Assembly: GCA_026710105.1 (NCBI GenBank)
Contig: JAPORR010000083.1
Span: 1,289 to 53,516 of the forward strand
DNA: 52,228 nucleotides
Reading direction: 5' to 3'
Source of the DNA: Alphaproteobacteria bacterium
Lineage (GTDB): Bacteria > Pseudomonadota > Alphaproteobacteria > Bin95
Shown here: positions 1 through 10,488 of the stretch, piece after piece
Layout: every line of letters begins with the position of its first letter
Numbering within the stretch: the first letter of the stretch is position 1
Notes under the pieces: model-generated
What the model was told of the DNA's origin: nothing
What the model saw: the letters and a program-made list of their open reading frames with translations, nothing else
The model's database searches: none
Made by a program: the position numbers and the translations under genes

Positions 1-1
1 T

Positions 2-214
2 GCGACGGGGCCAGCACTCTACGCATTCCTGCTTGGTGCTTTGCTGTGTTTTGTTGGCGGTGCAGTGAACTTCGCCATCGGCGCATCGGGAGTGCTGTTT
101 TCCGGCTTAAATCGAACCGGCTTTCTGGGGCGGAGTTGGAGCCAATGGATTGTCTTCGCGGTCTTCGTCTCGATCAGCGTAACCTTCACGGCACAAGCTG
201 TGGTACATGGATAA
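2..214 (+). CDS. C-terminal end of an unidentified membrane protein (partial)
   Basis: An open frame enters from the window edge and ends at TAA 212-214, giving 70 residues. Two hydrophobic stretches are visible (about residues 6-33 and 52-68), separated by a short polar segment with several Gly/Ser/Arg residues, so this is the tail of an integral membrane protein with at least two helices. No family motif is recognisable in the fragment. The start and most of the protein lie outside the window, so no function is assigned. Confidence 0.5.
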   Translation, partial: ATGPALYAFLLGALLCFVGGAVNFAIGASGVLFSGLNRTGFLGRSWSQWIVFAVFVSISVTFTAQAVVHG

Positions 215-224
215 GGTACTCACA

Positions 225-288
225 GTCCCGGTCGAACTCAGATGACCGCCTGAACTGCCGGGGCGATTCAGGGCCGGGACCATTTTTT
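225..288 (+). terminator. weak terminator-like inverted repeat after the partial membrane gene
   Basis: GTCCCGG (225-231) can pair with CCGGGAC (274-280), and a run of six T follows at 283-288. The 42-base loop is far longer than in a canonical intrinsic terminator, so this is only a suggestion. The rest of the interval 215-391 shows no gene. GGGAGAG about nine bases before the ATG at 392 serves the next gene. Confidence 0.2.
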
Positions 289-391
289 GGGGGAATTATA
301 TACATGATAAAACACCCTACTTAGGACCGACTGTCAGTTTTGTCTTTTTGACGATCTATCACGATTTCCTGAACTGGGAGAGACATCCGCA

Positions 392-1432
392 ATGAAGCTC
401 GGCTTGTCGATTGGCTACTCGGGCGCCAGGCTCGATTTCCCGACGGAACTTGTGAAGCTGGCCGACAGAATCGGCTACGATGCCGTGTGGACGGCGGAAG
501 CCTATGGCACCGACGCCATGACACCGCTCGCCTATCTGGCAGCAGTCACCCAGCGCATCAAGCTTGGCACCGGCATTATCCAGCTTGCGGCGCGCACACC
601 CGCCAATGCTGCAATGCAGGCCCAGACCATCGACGCGCTCGCCGGCGGCGGGCGGATGATCGTCGGCATCGGTGTGTCCGGCCCGCAGATCGTCGAAGGG
701 TGGTATGGCCAGCCCTGGGGGCGACCTTACTGGCGGATCAAGGATTATGTCACGATCATGCGGAAGATCTTCGCGCGCGAAGAGCCGGTGACGCATGACG
801 GCCGGGAAATTTCGCTTCCCTATACCGGCGAAGGTGCTGCTGGTATGGGGAAGCCGCTGCGCCTGATCCTGCATCCCAATCCGGATATTCCGATCTATCT
901 CGGCACCGGTGCCGAATCGACCGTGCGCCTCACCGGTGAGATCGCCGATGGTTGGCTGCCACTCGGCTTCATGCCTGGCACACTCGACGAATATCGGCCG
1001 TGGTTGGATCAAGGGTTTGCACGGGCCGGAAACGGCAAAGGCTTCCACAATTTCGAGATTGTTGCCGCGCCGCATGTCATTCTGGACGGAGATGTGAAAG
1101 CTGGTCTGGCACAACTCAAGCCCCGCGAGGCGCTCTATGTCGGTGGCATGGGACACCGAGATAAGAATTTCCATAACCGGATGATGCATCGACGGGGATT
1201 CGCAGATGCGGCCGAGCGCATCCAGGAGCTCTATCTTGCCGGCCGCAAGGAAGAAGCAGCCGCAGCCGTGCCGGACGAGTGGGTAGACATGAAGGCACTT
1301 GTCGGCCCGCCGGCGCGCATCAAGCAGCGTTTCCGCGCGTGGGCTGACAGCGGGGCTACCGCCATCACCGTGCGTACCCGCAACGAGGAGGCCGTACGCA
1401 TCATCGCCGACGCCGCCCGGCTGAACCGGTAA
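392..1432 (+). CDS. LLM-class (luciferase-like) flavin/F420-type oxidoreductase
   Basis: 346 residues, a usual length for the luciferase-like monooxygenase superfamily. The N-terminus (MKLGLSIGY) is the first strand of the TIM barrel; it is followed by LADRIGYDAVWTAEAYGTD, the conserved helix-strand segment of the family, then an LGTGI strand near residue 50 and GRMIVGIGVSGPQ near residue 88, where the cofactor phosphate is bound. These enzymes use FMNH2 or F420H2 to oxidise or reduce small organics. The sequence resembles the F420-type subgroup, but cofactor and substrate cannot be fixed by eye. The ATG at 392 has GGGAGAG upstream. It is convergent with smpB and appears monocistronic. Confidence 0.8.
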   Translation: MKLGLSIGYSGARLDFPTELVKLADRIGYDAVWTAEAYGTDAMTPLAYLAAVTQRIKLGTGIIQLAARTPANAAMQAQTIDALAGGGRMIVGIGVSGPQIVEGWYGQPWGRPYWRIKDYVTIMRKIFAREEPVTHDGREISLPYTGEGAAGMGKPLRLILHPNPDIPIYLGTGAESTVRLTGEIADGWLPLGFMPGTLDEYRPWLDQGFARAGNGKGFHNFEIVAAPHVILDGDVKAGLAQLKPREALYVGGMGHRDKNFHNRMMHRRGFADAAERIQELYLAGRKEEAAAAVPDEWVDMKALVGPPARIKQRFRAWADSGATAITVRTRNEEAVRIIADAARLNR

Positions 1433-1459
1433 CGCAGGTGCGGGCGCGGTCTGCTGCGT

Positions 1460-1915
1460 TCAACTCCGCGCCTTCATCAGGCGCTGCTTGTCGCGTTTCC
1501 AATCGCGCTCCTTGATGGCGTGACGCTTGTCGGCCTTGCGCTTGCCGCGGGCGAGGCCCAGTTCCAGCTTGGCGTGGCCCCGCTCGTTGAAATAGAGCCG
1601 CAGCGGGACGAGCGTTGCTCCCTCGCGCCGGACGGCACCGGCAAGTCGATTGATCTCGCGCCTGTGCAGCAGCAGCTTGCGGGGGCGTTTCGCCATATGG
1701 CCGAAATGGCGTGCCGGCTTGTATTCTGGGATATGGGCGTTGACAAGGAACATCTCGCCTGAACGCGCGACCGCATAAGCCTCGACGATGGAGCCGCGTC
1801 CCTCGCGCAGTGATTTCACTTCGCTGCCGGAGAGTTGCATCCCAGCCTCGAGCACGTCCTCGATGAAATAATCGTGCCGCGCCCGGCGGTTCTGGGCGAT
1901 CAGCCGAATAGGCAT
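1460..1915 (-). CDS. smpB: SsrA-binding protein SmpB
   Basis: 151 residues, the usual SmpB length. SmpB binds tmRNA and brings it to stalled ribosomes for trans-translation. Visible hallmarks are [12 protein letters not shown] near the N-terminus, the core [19 protein letters not shown], and a basic C-terminal tail rich in K and R that folds into the ribosome decoding centre. ATG 1915 is chosen because an upstream in-frame TTG (1933) would add six residues that align with nothing in the family. It lies 10 bases after the dapA stop on the same strand, so the two are probably co-transcribed; dapA-smpB adjacency is common in alphaproteobacteria. The tmRNA gene is not in the window. Confidence 0.95.
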   Translation of the reverse strand: MPIRLIAQNRRARHDYFIEDVLEAGMQLSGSEVKSLREGRGSIVEAYAVARSGEMFLVNAHIPEYKPARHFGHMAKRPRKLLLHRREINRLAGAVRREGATLVPLRLYFNERGHAKLELGLARGKRKADKRHAIKERDWKRDKQRLMKARS

Positions 1916-1925
1916 CGGACCAGCG

Positions 1926-2801
1926 TCAGGCAACCAGCTGCAGATCCGTCATTGCGTTCTGAACGCGGGCCCGAGTTTCCGGTGCTGCCGGGGTCAGCGG
2001 CAGGCGCGTGTCAGGCTCGCAATGCCCGAGCAGATGCGCACCATATTTGGCACCCGCTGGGCTCGGCTGGAAGAACATCGCCTTGTGCAGCGGCATCAGG
2101 CGCTCATTGATCTTCATCGCCGTCTCCAGCGCACCCTGCTGCCAGGCTTCATGCATCAAGGAGCAGAGCTTTGGCGCAACATTGGCGCTGACCGATATGC
2201 ATCCCACGCCGCCCTGGACCAGGAAGGGTAGTGCCGTGCCGTCCTCACCGGACAGCTGGCAGAAATCGGGCCCGGTGGCGATTCGCGTCTCCAGTGGGCG
2301 TTGGAGGTCCGTAGTGGCATCCTTGACACCCACGACATTCGGCAGTTTCGCGAGCGCTGCCATCGTCTCGACGGTCATGTCCACTACGGAGCGCGGTGGG
2401 ATGTTGTAGATGATGATCGGGATCTCGACGGCATCGTTGATCGCCTTGAAATGCTCGTAAAGGCCGTCCTGGTTCGGCTTGTTGTAATAGGGCGTCACCA
2501 CGAGGATGCCATCGGCGCCGACCTGCTTAGCGTGCCGGGCAAGGTCGATGGCCTCGTCCGTGGAATTCGAGCCTGCGCCCGCAACCACCGGCACCCGGCC
2601 GGCCGCTGCCTCGATGCAGAGTTCGCTCACGCGCTTGTGTTCGTCATGGCTCAATGTCGGCGATTCGCCCGTGGTACCGCAGGGGACGAGGCCGTGCGTG
2701 CCTTCGGCGATCTGCCACTCGACGAAGTCCTGAAACGCCTTTTCGTCCACACCCCCGTCACGGAACGGGGTAATCAACGCGACCAGCGATCCCTTGAACA
2801 T
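1926..2801 (-). CDS. dapA: 4-hydroxy-tetrahydrodipicolinate synthase
   Basis: 291 residues. It condenses pyruvate with aspartate semialdehyde at the first committed step of lysine and diaminopimelate (cell wall) synthesis. The TIM-barrel active site is complete: [10 protein letters not shown] (T43, T44), TPYYNKP (Y106), IYNIPPRS (Y132) and the Schiff-base lysine in VGVKDAT (K160). The start at 2801 is fixed by AGGAGGT seven bases upstream; an in-frame ATG ten codons earlier lacks such a site. It is followed closely by smpB and is divergent from the haloacid dehalogenase gene. Confidence 0.96.
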   Translation of the reverse strand: MFKGSLVALITPFRDGGVDEKAFQDFVEWQIAEGTHGLVPCGTTGESPTLSHDEHKRVSELCIEAAAGRVPVVAGAGSNSTDEAIDLARHAKQVGADGILVVTPYYNKPNQDGLYEHFKAINDAVEIPIIIYNIPPRSVVDMTVETMAALAKLPNVVGVKDATTDLQRPLETRIATGPDFCQLSGEDGTALPFLVQGGVGCISVSANVAPKLCSLMHEAWQQGALETAMKINERLMPLHKAMFFQPSPAGAKYGAHLLGHCEPDTRLPLTPAAPETRARVQNAMTDLQLVA

Positions 2802-2903
2802 GGCCGGACCTCCTGCTGCTTGCTTTGGCAAAACATAGTTTCACCCCCGGCATGGGGCAAGTTAGTCTAGTGCCCAACCAATCCCAACTGGAAGCCGGAA
2901 CGC

Positions 2904-3605
2904 ATGCTGGGCGACAACAATCTCCACGACATCCGTGCCTGCGTTTTTGACGCCTATGGCACCCTCTTCGATTTCAATGCGCCACTGGCAGCAAGGCGGG
3001 TGCGTATCGGGTCGGCGGCCGATCAGCTGTCGGCACTCTGGCGGCAGAAGCAGATCGACTATACATGGCTCCGCTCGCTTATGGGCAAATATGCGGATTT
3101 CTGGCAGGTCACGGGCGAAGCGCTGGACTATGCCATGGCGGCCTGCGAAGTAGATGATCCGGCGCTGCGGGCCGAACTCATGCAACTCTATCTTGCGCTA
3201 GATGCGTTCCCAGATGCCCAGCCCTGCCTGGAGGCGCTGAAAGGCCGACGGCGGCGCACGGCGGTGCTCTCCAACGGCACTGTTTCCATGCTGACAGCGG
3301 CCGTGAACGCCAACAGCCTGGCACCACTGCTCGACCGTGTGCTTTCCGTAGAGCCCTGTGGCGTTTTCAAGCCGCACCCGTCCGTTTACCAGCTTGCGGT
3401 GGACGAGCTAGACGCGCCGCCAGCGCAGGTCTGCTTCGTGTCGGCCAATGGGTGGGATGCAGCCGGGGCGGCAGCCTTCGGCTTCCGGGCAGTGTGGATC
3501 AACCGCGCTGGCGCGCCCCGTGAGACGCTGCCCTTCCAGCCTGTGGCAGAGATCCGAGGGCTCGACGAGCTGACGGCCCTGTTGCCCTCCGGAAGTGAGG
3601 AATGA
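2904..3605 (+). CDS. type II haloacid dehalogenase (HAD superfamily)
   Basis: 233 residues, matching L-2-haloacid dehalogenases, which hydrolyse 2-haloalkanoic acids to 2-hydroxy acids in the cytoplasm. The HAD motifs appear in order: FDAYGTLFD with nucleophile D16, LSNGT (motif II), FKPHPSVY with the motif III lysine, and SANGWDAAGA (motif IV, with the S-x-N-x-x-D signature of haloacid dehalogenases). A cap domain lies between motifs I and II. Substrate is inferred from family; some members act on other small acids. A haloalkane dehalogenase is encoded about 41 kb away in this window. Confidence 0.85.
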   Translation: MLGDNNLHDIRACVFDAYGTLFDFNAPLAARRVRIGSAADQLSALWRQKQIDYTWLRSLMGKYADFWQVTGEALDYAMAACEVDDPALRAELMQLYLALDAFPDAQPCLEALKGRRRRTAVLSNGTVSMLTAAVNANSLAPLLDRVLSVEPCGVFKPHPSVYQLAVDELDAPPAQVCFVSANGWDAAGAAAFGFRAVWINRAGAPRETLPFQPVAEIRGLDELTALLPSGSEE

Positions 3606-3650
3606 GTACAGCTCTGCCTTGTTGGCGCTATAGCTGAGGCAAATTGGCTG

Positions 3651-3678
3651 TGGCGGTATCAGAGACCGCCCCTTTCTT
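3651..3678 (+). terminator. putative intrinsic terminator between convergent genes
   Basis: GGCGGT (3652-3657) and ACCGCC (3665-3670) form a 6-bp stem with a 7-base loop, followed by a pyrimidine tail CCTTTCTT. It lies between the stop of the haloacid dehalogenase gene and the convergent stop of dusA, where a terminator is expected. The short stem keeps confidence moderate. Confidence 0.45.
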
Positions 3679-4670
3679 CAGGCTGCCAGGCGGTTGGGCT
3701 GGGCAACGTGGTTGGCGGCAGCGGCCAGCACTTCCGCGCTGGCGCCTGGCAGATGTGCGGTCTCGGCGAGATGGCGGCGGAAGGCGCGCGCGCCAGGTTG
3801 ACATTGGAACAGCCCGTGGACATGCCGGGTGAGTGCATGCAGGCGATCCCCCTCCGCCGCCAGCCGTTCCGCGTAAGGTAGCAGTGCATCGATAGCCTCC
3901 TGCCGCGTTTCCACTGGGTTTCCCGCTCCGAACAGGCGGCTGTCGGCATCAGCGAGCAGCCAGGGGTCTGCATAGGCGGCCCGGCCCAGCATGACGCCAT
4001 CAACGCCGCGCGCGAGCAGGGTCTCCGCCTCGTCAAGACCGACAATGCCGCCGTTCAGCACGATGCAAAGGTCTGGATGGGCCGACTTCAAGCGGAACAC
4101 CAGTTCGTGGCGCAATGGCGGTATCTCGCGGTTCTGTTTCGGGTTCAGCCCCTGCAACCAGGCTTTGCGTGCATGGATGATAAACACGGTGACGCCGGAG
4201 AGCGCATGGACAGTCCGGGCAAAACGTTCGAGCGCGCCGTCATCCTGCCCATCTATGCCTGTGCGGCATTTGACCGTCACCGGGATGGAGACCGCCTCAT
4301 GCATGGCAGCGAGGCAACGGGCGACGAGCTCCGGTTCGGTCATCAGGCGCGCACCGAACCAGCCCCGCTGCACCCGGTCGCTCGGACAGCCGCAATTCAG
4401 GTTGATCTCATCATAGCCGAAGCCCTCGCCGATACGCGCAGCTTCAGCCAGTATTTCCGGCTCGCTGCCGCCGAGTTGCAGCGCGACAGGATGCTCGGCC
4501 GGGTCAAAGGCGAGCAGCCGGTCTTGATCGCCGTGGATGATCGCCCTGGCCGTTAGCATCTCCGTGTAGAGCAGCGCATGCCGGGAAAGCGTGCGATGGA
4601 AGAAACGGCAATGGCGGTCCGTCCGGTCCATCATAGGTGCGACGCAGAAGCGGTGCATGGGCGAAGACAT
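3678..4670 (-). CDS. dusA: tRNA-dihydrouridine(20/20a) synthase DusA
   Basis: 330 residues. DusA is an FMN enzyme that reduces U20/U20a in the D-loop of tRNA. The DusA-specific start HRFCVAPMMDRTDRHCR is present, followed by the FMN-barrel motif ALQLGG, then INLNCGCPSDRV with the catalytic cysteine, KCRTGID, FIIHARKAWLQGL (characteristic of DusA), and NGGI/DGVMLGRAAY for phosphate binding. The ATG at 4670 is chosen because it places the start a few residues before the conserved block; GTG 4700 is an in-frame alternative, and neither has a clear ribosome site. It lies 39 bases downstream of aspC on the same strand. Confidence 0.93.
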   Translation of the reverse strand: MSSPMHRFCVAPMMDRTDRHCRFFHRTLSRHALLYTEMLTARAIIHGDQDRLLAFDPAEHPVALQLGGSEPEILAEAARIGEGFGYDEINLNCGCPSDRVQRGWFGARLMTEPELVARCLAAMHEAVSIPVTVKCRTGIDGQDDGALERFARTVHALSGVTVFIIHARKAWLQGLNPKQNREIPPLRHELVFRLKSAHPDLCIVLNGGIVGLDEAETLLARGVDGVMLGRAAYADPWLLADADSRLFGAGNPVETRQEAIDALLPYAERLAAEGDRLHALTRHVHGLFQCQPGARAFRRHLAETAHLPGASAEVLAAAANHVAQPNRLAA

Positions 4671-4709
4671 ACGGGAGATGGGCAGGCAGGCGACGGACAC
4701 GCGCCGGTG

Positions 4710-6533
<1,824 letters not shown>

Positions 6534-7307
6534 TCAGACCCAGCCTGACAGGTAGATGACCTGGAAGGTCGCGGTCTGTCGGCCTGGCTGTTGCGTGGCG
6601 AGTTCGGCGAACAGCGCACGGCGGGCGAAATGGCGTGGGCGCGCCGCTAGCGCATTGGTTTCGCCCATGGCGCGGAGGTCGGCCATGAGCCTGAAGGGAG
6701 ACTCGTAGCTGACCCGGATGGTGTCCAGGTCGGCGACTGGCATGTCAAAGCCGGCACGCTGCAATAGGCCGGCGGCGTCGCGGAGGTCGGTGAAGGGTGA
6801 CACTCGGGGTGCCGCGCCCCCGGATGTCGCGGCATCGGCAGCGAGCAGGCCCTGACGCAACTCGGTCAGTGTTTCGCCACCGAACAAGCTTGCGAGGAAG
6901 AGGCCGCCCGGCTTGAGCACCCGCTTGATCTGGGCAAGCGCCCCGGGCAGGTCCTGTGTCCAGTGCAGGGCGAGATTGCTGGCCACCAAGTTGAAGCGCT
7001 GCGGCGCGAAGGGTAGATGATCCTCTTCGCCGACCGCCGCAACACCGCCACCGGCACCGCAAAGTCGCTCGGACAGCTCCAGGCGGATCAGGGATTTGAT
7101 GCCGCCGCGTCCTGCTAGCGCCCGCGCCAGCATGCCGTCACGCGCACCGATATCCAGGGCGAGCGGGAAATGGACCGTCACATCGTCGAGCCGGTCGGCC
7201 AGCCGGTCGGCCACTTCGCGAAACAGGAAGTCCGCGCCGGGTGGTGCCGACGCGGCACGATCGCGATGGCGGCGAAGGGCGTTTCGGTCGAAGAGTTGCG
7301 GTATCAT
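6534..7307 (-). CDS. SAM-dependent methyltransferase, NDUFAF5/BioC-like, apparently shortened at the C-terminus
   Basis: 257 residues. The Rossmann methyltransferase signature is visible: LALDIGARDGMLARAL (motif I), an acidic motif II region, NLVASNLALHWTQDLPGAL (typical of this family), and LKPGGLFLASLFGGETL. It resembles the NDUFAF5-type protein often encoded beside comF in alphaproteobacteria; the mitochondrial homologue modifies a complex I subunit. The frame stops right after YLSGWV, where homologues carry roughly 25-35 more residues, and the IS630 debris lies about 190 bases beyond. The N-terminal start at 7307 is plausible. Activity of the shortened protein is uncertain. Confidence 0.7.
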   Translation of the reverse strand: MIPQLFDRNALRRHRDRAASAPPGADFLFREVADRLADRLDDVTVHFPLALDIGARDGMLARALAGRGGIKSLIRLELSERLCGAGGGVAAVGEEDHLPFAPQRFNLVASNLALHWTQDLPGALAQIKRVLKPGGLFLASLFGGETLTELRQGLLAADAATSGGAAPRVSPFTDLRDAAGLLQRAGFDMPVADLDTIRVSYESPFRLMADLRAMGETNALAARPRHFARRALFAELATQQPGRQTATFQVIYLSGWV

Positions 7308-7336
7308 CGACTCCCCGCTGCACCGGAAGGGAAACC

Positions 7337-8884
7337 ATGGTCGAGAACTATAGCCGGATCACCGCTAAGGCGTTGCGTGAGGCGATGGATGATGGGGACG
7401 AGCTCGCCATCGTCGATTTTCGCGAGGAAGGTGCATTCGCGCCCGCGCATCTGCTGCATGCCTGCAATATCCCGCTCTCCCGGCTAGAGCTCGAGATACG
7501 CGACCTTGTGCCGCGCCAAGCAACAAGGATTATCGCCACCGACAATGGCGGGGGGCTGGCGGCACGCGGCGTGGCGCGGCTCCGTGCACTCGGTTATACG
7601 AATGTCGCCCTGTTCGCGAACGGTGTCGAGGCTTGGCGAGACGCCGGCTATGAGGTGTTCTCCGGCTTCAACGTGCCGAGCAAGGCGTTCGGCGAATATG
7701 TCGAGCACGCCTATGGCACCCCGTCCGTCTCTGCCGAAGAATTGCGCAACATGCTTGCCGGCCCGGATCCAGTGGTCGTGCTCGACAGCCGCCCGATGGA
7801 CGAGTTCCGCAACATGAATATTCCGACAGCCACCTGCTGTCCGGGAGGCGAGCTCGTCTATCGCGTTCACGACCTCGCACCGTCACCGGACACGACTGTC
7901 ATCGTGAATTGCGCCGGCCGCACGCGCAGCATCATCGGCGCGCAATCGCTTATCAACGCCGGGATCCCAAACCGAGTGGCAGCGCTGCGCAACGGCACGA
8001 TGGGCTGGCATCTAGCCGGCCTCGAGCTGGAGCGCGGCAAGGAGCGCTTGGCACCAGACCCAAGCGCCGCCGGGCTAGAGGTGGCACGCGCCTGCGCCGG
8101 AGTCGTGGCGGCGCGTTTCGAAGTGCCTATCGTCCGCGAGATTCCGCCAGCCCCGGAGCGAACCACCTATGTGTTCGATGTCCGCCATCCGTATGAATTC
8201 GAGGCGGGGCATCTGAAAGGGTCGCGCTTGGCGCCCGGCGGGCAATTGGTGCAGGCGACGGACCGCTATGCAGCGGTGCGCGGTGCTCGCATTTTCCTGG
8301 TGGACGACACCGGCGTGCGCGCCGTCATGACGGCGCATTGGCTTCGGCAGATGAACTGGGACGCATCGGTGCTAGAAGGCGCGCTGACTCGCGGCCCGCT
8401 GGAGACCGGACCCGCCGTACCTGAGCCTGCCACATCCAAGACAGCGACGCCGGTCGATGTGCCGACTGTCGGCCCCGAAGGCATCGAGGGCGCGGTCGTG
8501 GTCGATTTCGCCGACAGTCGTCGCTATGCTGAAGGCCATATTCCTGGCGCCTGGTTTGCTATCCGGGCGCGGCTAGCGACGGCGCACCTGCCGGAGGCGG
8601 ATCGTTATGTTTTTACCTCGCCCGACGGCCGGCTGGCGCGTCTCGCCGCCGCCGATTTCGGCCGCCCGGTCGCCGTTCTGGAGGGAGGCACTGAAGCTTG
8701 GGTGGGGCCGCTGGAGCGCGGCGCACTGCATATGGCAGACACGCCTGACGATGTGTGGCTCAAGCCCTATGAACAGGACGGGACCGTCGAGGAGAACATG
8801 CAGGCTTATCTCGACTGGGAAACCGGCCTCGTGCAGCAGCTAAATCGCGACGACACGACCCGGTTCTGGAGCCGGCTTGACTGA
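7337..8884 (+). CDS. multidomain rhodanese-like sulfurtransferase (four rhodanese repeats)
   Basis: 515 residues with four rhodanese-like domains, approximately 1-120, 135-260, 285-375 and 390-495. Each shows the V(V/D)F/LDxR strand and a GH(L/I)xGA-like element. Only domain 2 has the active-site loop with a catalytic cysteine (VNCAGRTRS). In domain 1 the position reads ATDNGGG, in domain 3 VDDTGVR, in domain 4 TSPDGRL. Such proteins move sulfane sulfur from thiosulfate or a persulfide to an acceptor. ATG 7337 is preceded by GAAGGGAAA; an upstream in-frame start would overlap the divergent methyltransferase gene. The acceptor and pathway are unknown. Confidence 0.85.
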   Translation: MVENYSRITAKALREAMDDGDELAIVDFREEGAFAPAHLLHACNIPLSRLELEIRDLVPRQATRIIATDNGGGLAARGVARLRALGYTNVALFANGVEAWRDAGYEVFSGFNVPSKAFGEYVEHAYGTPSVSAEELRNMLAGPDPVVVLDSRPMDEFRNMNIPTATCCPGGELVYRVHDLAPSPDTTVIVNCAGRTRSIIGAQSLINAGIPNRVAALRNGTMGWHLAGLELERGKERLAPDPSAAGLEVARACAGVVAARFEVPIVREIPPAPERTTYVFDVRHPYEFEAGHLKGSRLAPGGQLVQATDRYAAVRGARIFLVDDTGVRAVMTAHWLRQMNWDASVLEGALTRGPLETGPAVPEPATSKTATPVDVPTVGPEGIEGAVVVDFADSRRYAEGHIPGAWFAIRARLATAHLPEADRYVFTSPDGRLARLAAADFGRPVAVLEGGTEAWVGPLERGALHMADTPDDVWLKPYEQDGTVEENMQAYLDWETGLVQQLNRDDTTRFWSRLD

Positions 8885-8926
8885 TTCCAGCCTGTGCTCG
8901 CCAGAACGGGAGCTACGACAATTGCG

Positions 8927-9552
8927 CGGCAGTTGTTGGATCTGGAGCTCGTCATCGAGCCCCTGTGCGGCAGTTGCGGGCCCCCCTGACTTCGAGGTGG
9001 AAGCAGACTCCCTGTGTGGCGCCTGTATGACACGACGCCCGGCTTACGGCCATGCAAGAAGCGCCCTGATATGCCAGGGCAATGCAAGAGAGCTCATTTG
9101 GCGTTTCAAATTCCAGGACAAACTGGCTTGGTGCTGCTACTGGCGGCATGGACACGGGACGCTGGCGTCGGCTTGCTGGGCAGCGCGGACTGAATTGTGC
9201 CGCCTCAGCGGACATGCCTCTACCGGAGGCACTACAACCAGTCCGTCTTGCTGGCCAAGCGGCTTGCCGGAAAGGGTAGTGCTGCCTTCGCCCGATATAC
9301 TGCGGCGTATTCGTCGCACTCGCCCGCAGGCGGAACTTAATCTCAGCAAGCGCGGACGTAATATCGCCGACGCATTACATATTAAGCCGGGGAGGCGGGA
9401 TCGTATGCGCGGCACGCATATTGTCATCGTAGACGATGTGCTGACGACCGGGGGGAGGTGGCGCTAGAAGCCTGCGCGCGCTGAAACGCACCGGCACGGC
9501 CCTCGTGGATGCGTTGATTGTGGCTCGAGTGGACATCCCAGATCGGGGCTAA
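8927..9552 (+). pseudogene. comF: comF-like phosphoribosyltransferase pseudogene
   Basis: Remains of a ComF-family double-zinc-ribbon phosphoribosyltransferase (DNA uptake/competence-related). QLLDLELVIEPLCGSCGPP reads in one frame and ends at a stop near 8990. SLCGACMTRRPAYGHARSAL and LIWRFKFQDKLA follow in another. A third gives RRHYNQSVLLAKRLAG, the conserved PRTase-side motif. The C-terminal part returns with IVIVDDVLTTGG, the PRPP-binding loop, and shifts again before ending at TAA 9550-9552. Several frameshifts and at least two stops rule out a functional product. Its end overlaps the convergent ndk stop by four bases. Confidence 0.8.
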
Positions 9553-9971
9553 CCGATAATTTCACAGTCGCTGAAGAAATAAGCGATCTCGCGAGCGGCA
9601 CTGTTGGGAGAATCGGAGCCGTGAACCGAATTCGCCTCGATCGATTCACCGTAGTCCTTGCGAATCGTGCCCGCGGCTGCATTGGCGGGATTGGTGACGC
9701 CCATGATTTCGCGATTGCGCTCTATGGCGTTATCGCATTCGAGAACCTGCACGACGATAGGACCGGAGGTCATGAAGGCGCAGAGGTCGTTGAAGAAGGG
9801 TCGCTCGCTGTGCTCGGCGTAAAACCCTTCCGCCTGTTCGCGTGTGAGCCGGATTCGCTTCTGAGCCACGATCCTTAGCCCGGCCTGTTCCAGCCGGGCG
9901 ACGATCTTGCCCGTCAGGTGACGCCGGGTTGCGTCGGGTTTCACAATGGACAACGTGCGTTCACTCGCCAC
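9549..9971 (-). CDS. ndk: nucleoside diphosphate kinase
   Basis: 140 residues, the standard bacterial length. It transfers the gamma-phosphate of ATP to nucleoside diphosphates through a phosphohistidine. The start reads [20 protein letters not shown]; the active site is NSVHGSDS (H117), and [14 protein letters not shown] is the nucleotide-binding segment. The start is GTG 9971, supported by GGGAGGAAA upstream and by the family N-terminus; the frame extends upstream of it without resemblance to anything. It lies about 64 bases downstream of holC. Confidence 0.96.
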   Translation of the reverse strand: MASERTLSIVKPDATRRHLTGKIVARLEQAGLRIVAQKRIRLTREQAEGFYAEHSERPFFNDLCAFMTSGPIVVQVLECDNAIERNREIMGVTNPANAAAGTIRKDYGESIEANSVHGSDSPNSAAREIAYFFSDCEIIG

Positions 9972-10035
9972 TTCAGGTTTCCTCCCAGCAAGGCGGGCGG
10001 CGTTATAACCATGCAGCCCCGGCCGCACAACGGCG

Positions 10036-10488
10036 TTATCCTGATTGCAGCCAGCCCTGAGGCCCGAACCGCAGATAGGCAGGCCGGACGCCCTCGTCGC
10101 GGAATGCGGCGAACCGGTCCCGGGCGATGTCCCGCATCGCGGGATCACGCCGGTCGAATAGATAGGTGGTTTCGGCGAAGCCCTCGCGGTCATGCATCGG
10201 CGCATCGTCCACGACGACGAGTAGGTCGGCGACATTGGGATTCCCCGCCGCCGCTGTCAGCCACACCGGATGCTTCGCAGGATCGCCTTCGCAGCCATGC
10301 GGCAGGAAACTGTCATTGCGATAGGTCCAGAGCCCCTGGTCGAGCACTGCAACGCGTTCTTCTTGGCCGAGGCGGACACAGACCCGCCTGCCTTCGGCCA
10401 GCGCCGTTTCCAGCAACCGCCCTAGGCCGAGGTCGAGCGGTGCGCCGTTCAGGTCGTAGAAGTTGGGCGGGTCAGCTTTCGTAGACAT
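10036..10488 (-). CDS. holC: DNA polymerase III chi subunit
   Basis: 150 residues. HolC is the clamp-loader accessory subunit linking DNA polymerase III to SSB. Conserved features include [17 protein letters not shown], the [16 protein letters not shown] block that is diagnostic for the family, and HPVWLT before the second half. Its first 17 bases overlap the end of pepA on the same strand. pepA-holC coupling is widespread in proteobacteria and supports the call. Confidence 0.92.
   Translation of the reverse strand: MSTKADPPNFYDLNGAPLDLGLGRLLETALAEGRRVCVRLGQEERVAVLDQGLWTYRNDSFLPHGCEGDPAKHPVWLTAAAGNPNVADLLVVVDDAPMHDREGFAETTYLFDRRDPAMRDIARDRFAAFRDEGVRPAYLRFGPQGWLQSG

Noticed and set aside
8877-9467. 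Calling an intact protein of 196 residues in the comF region
   Set aside because: Its start overlaps the rhodanese end, its middle is out of frame with the ComF family, and conserved ComF pieces lie in the other frames.
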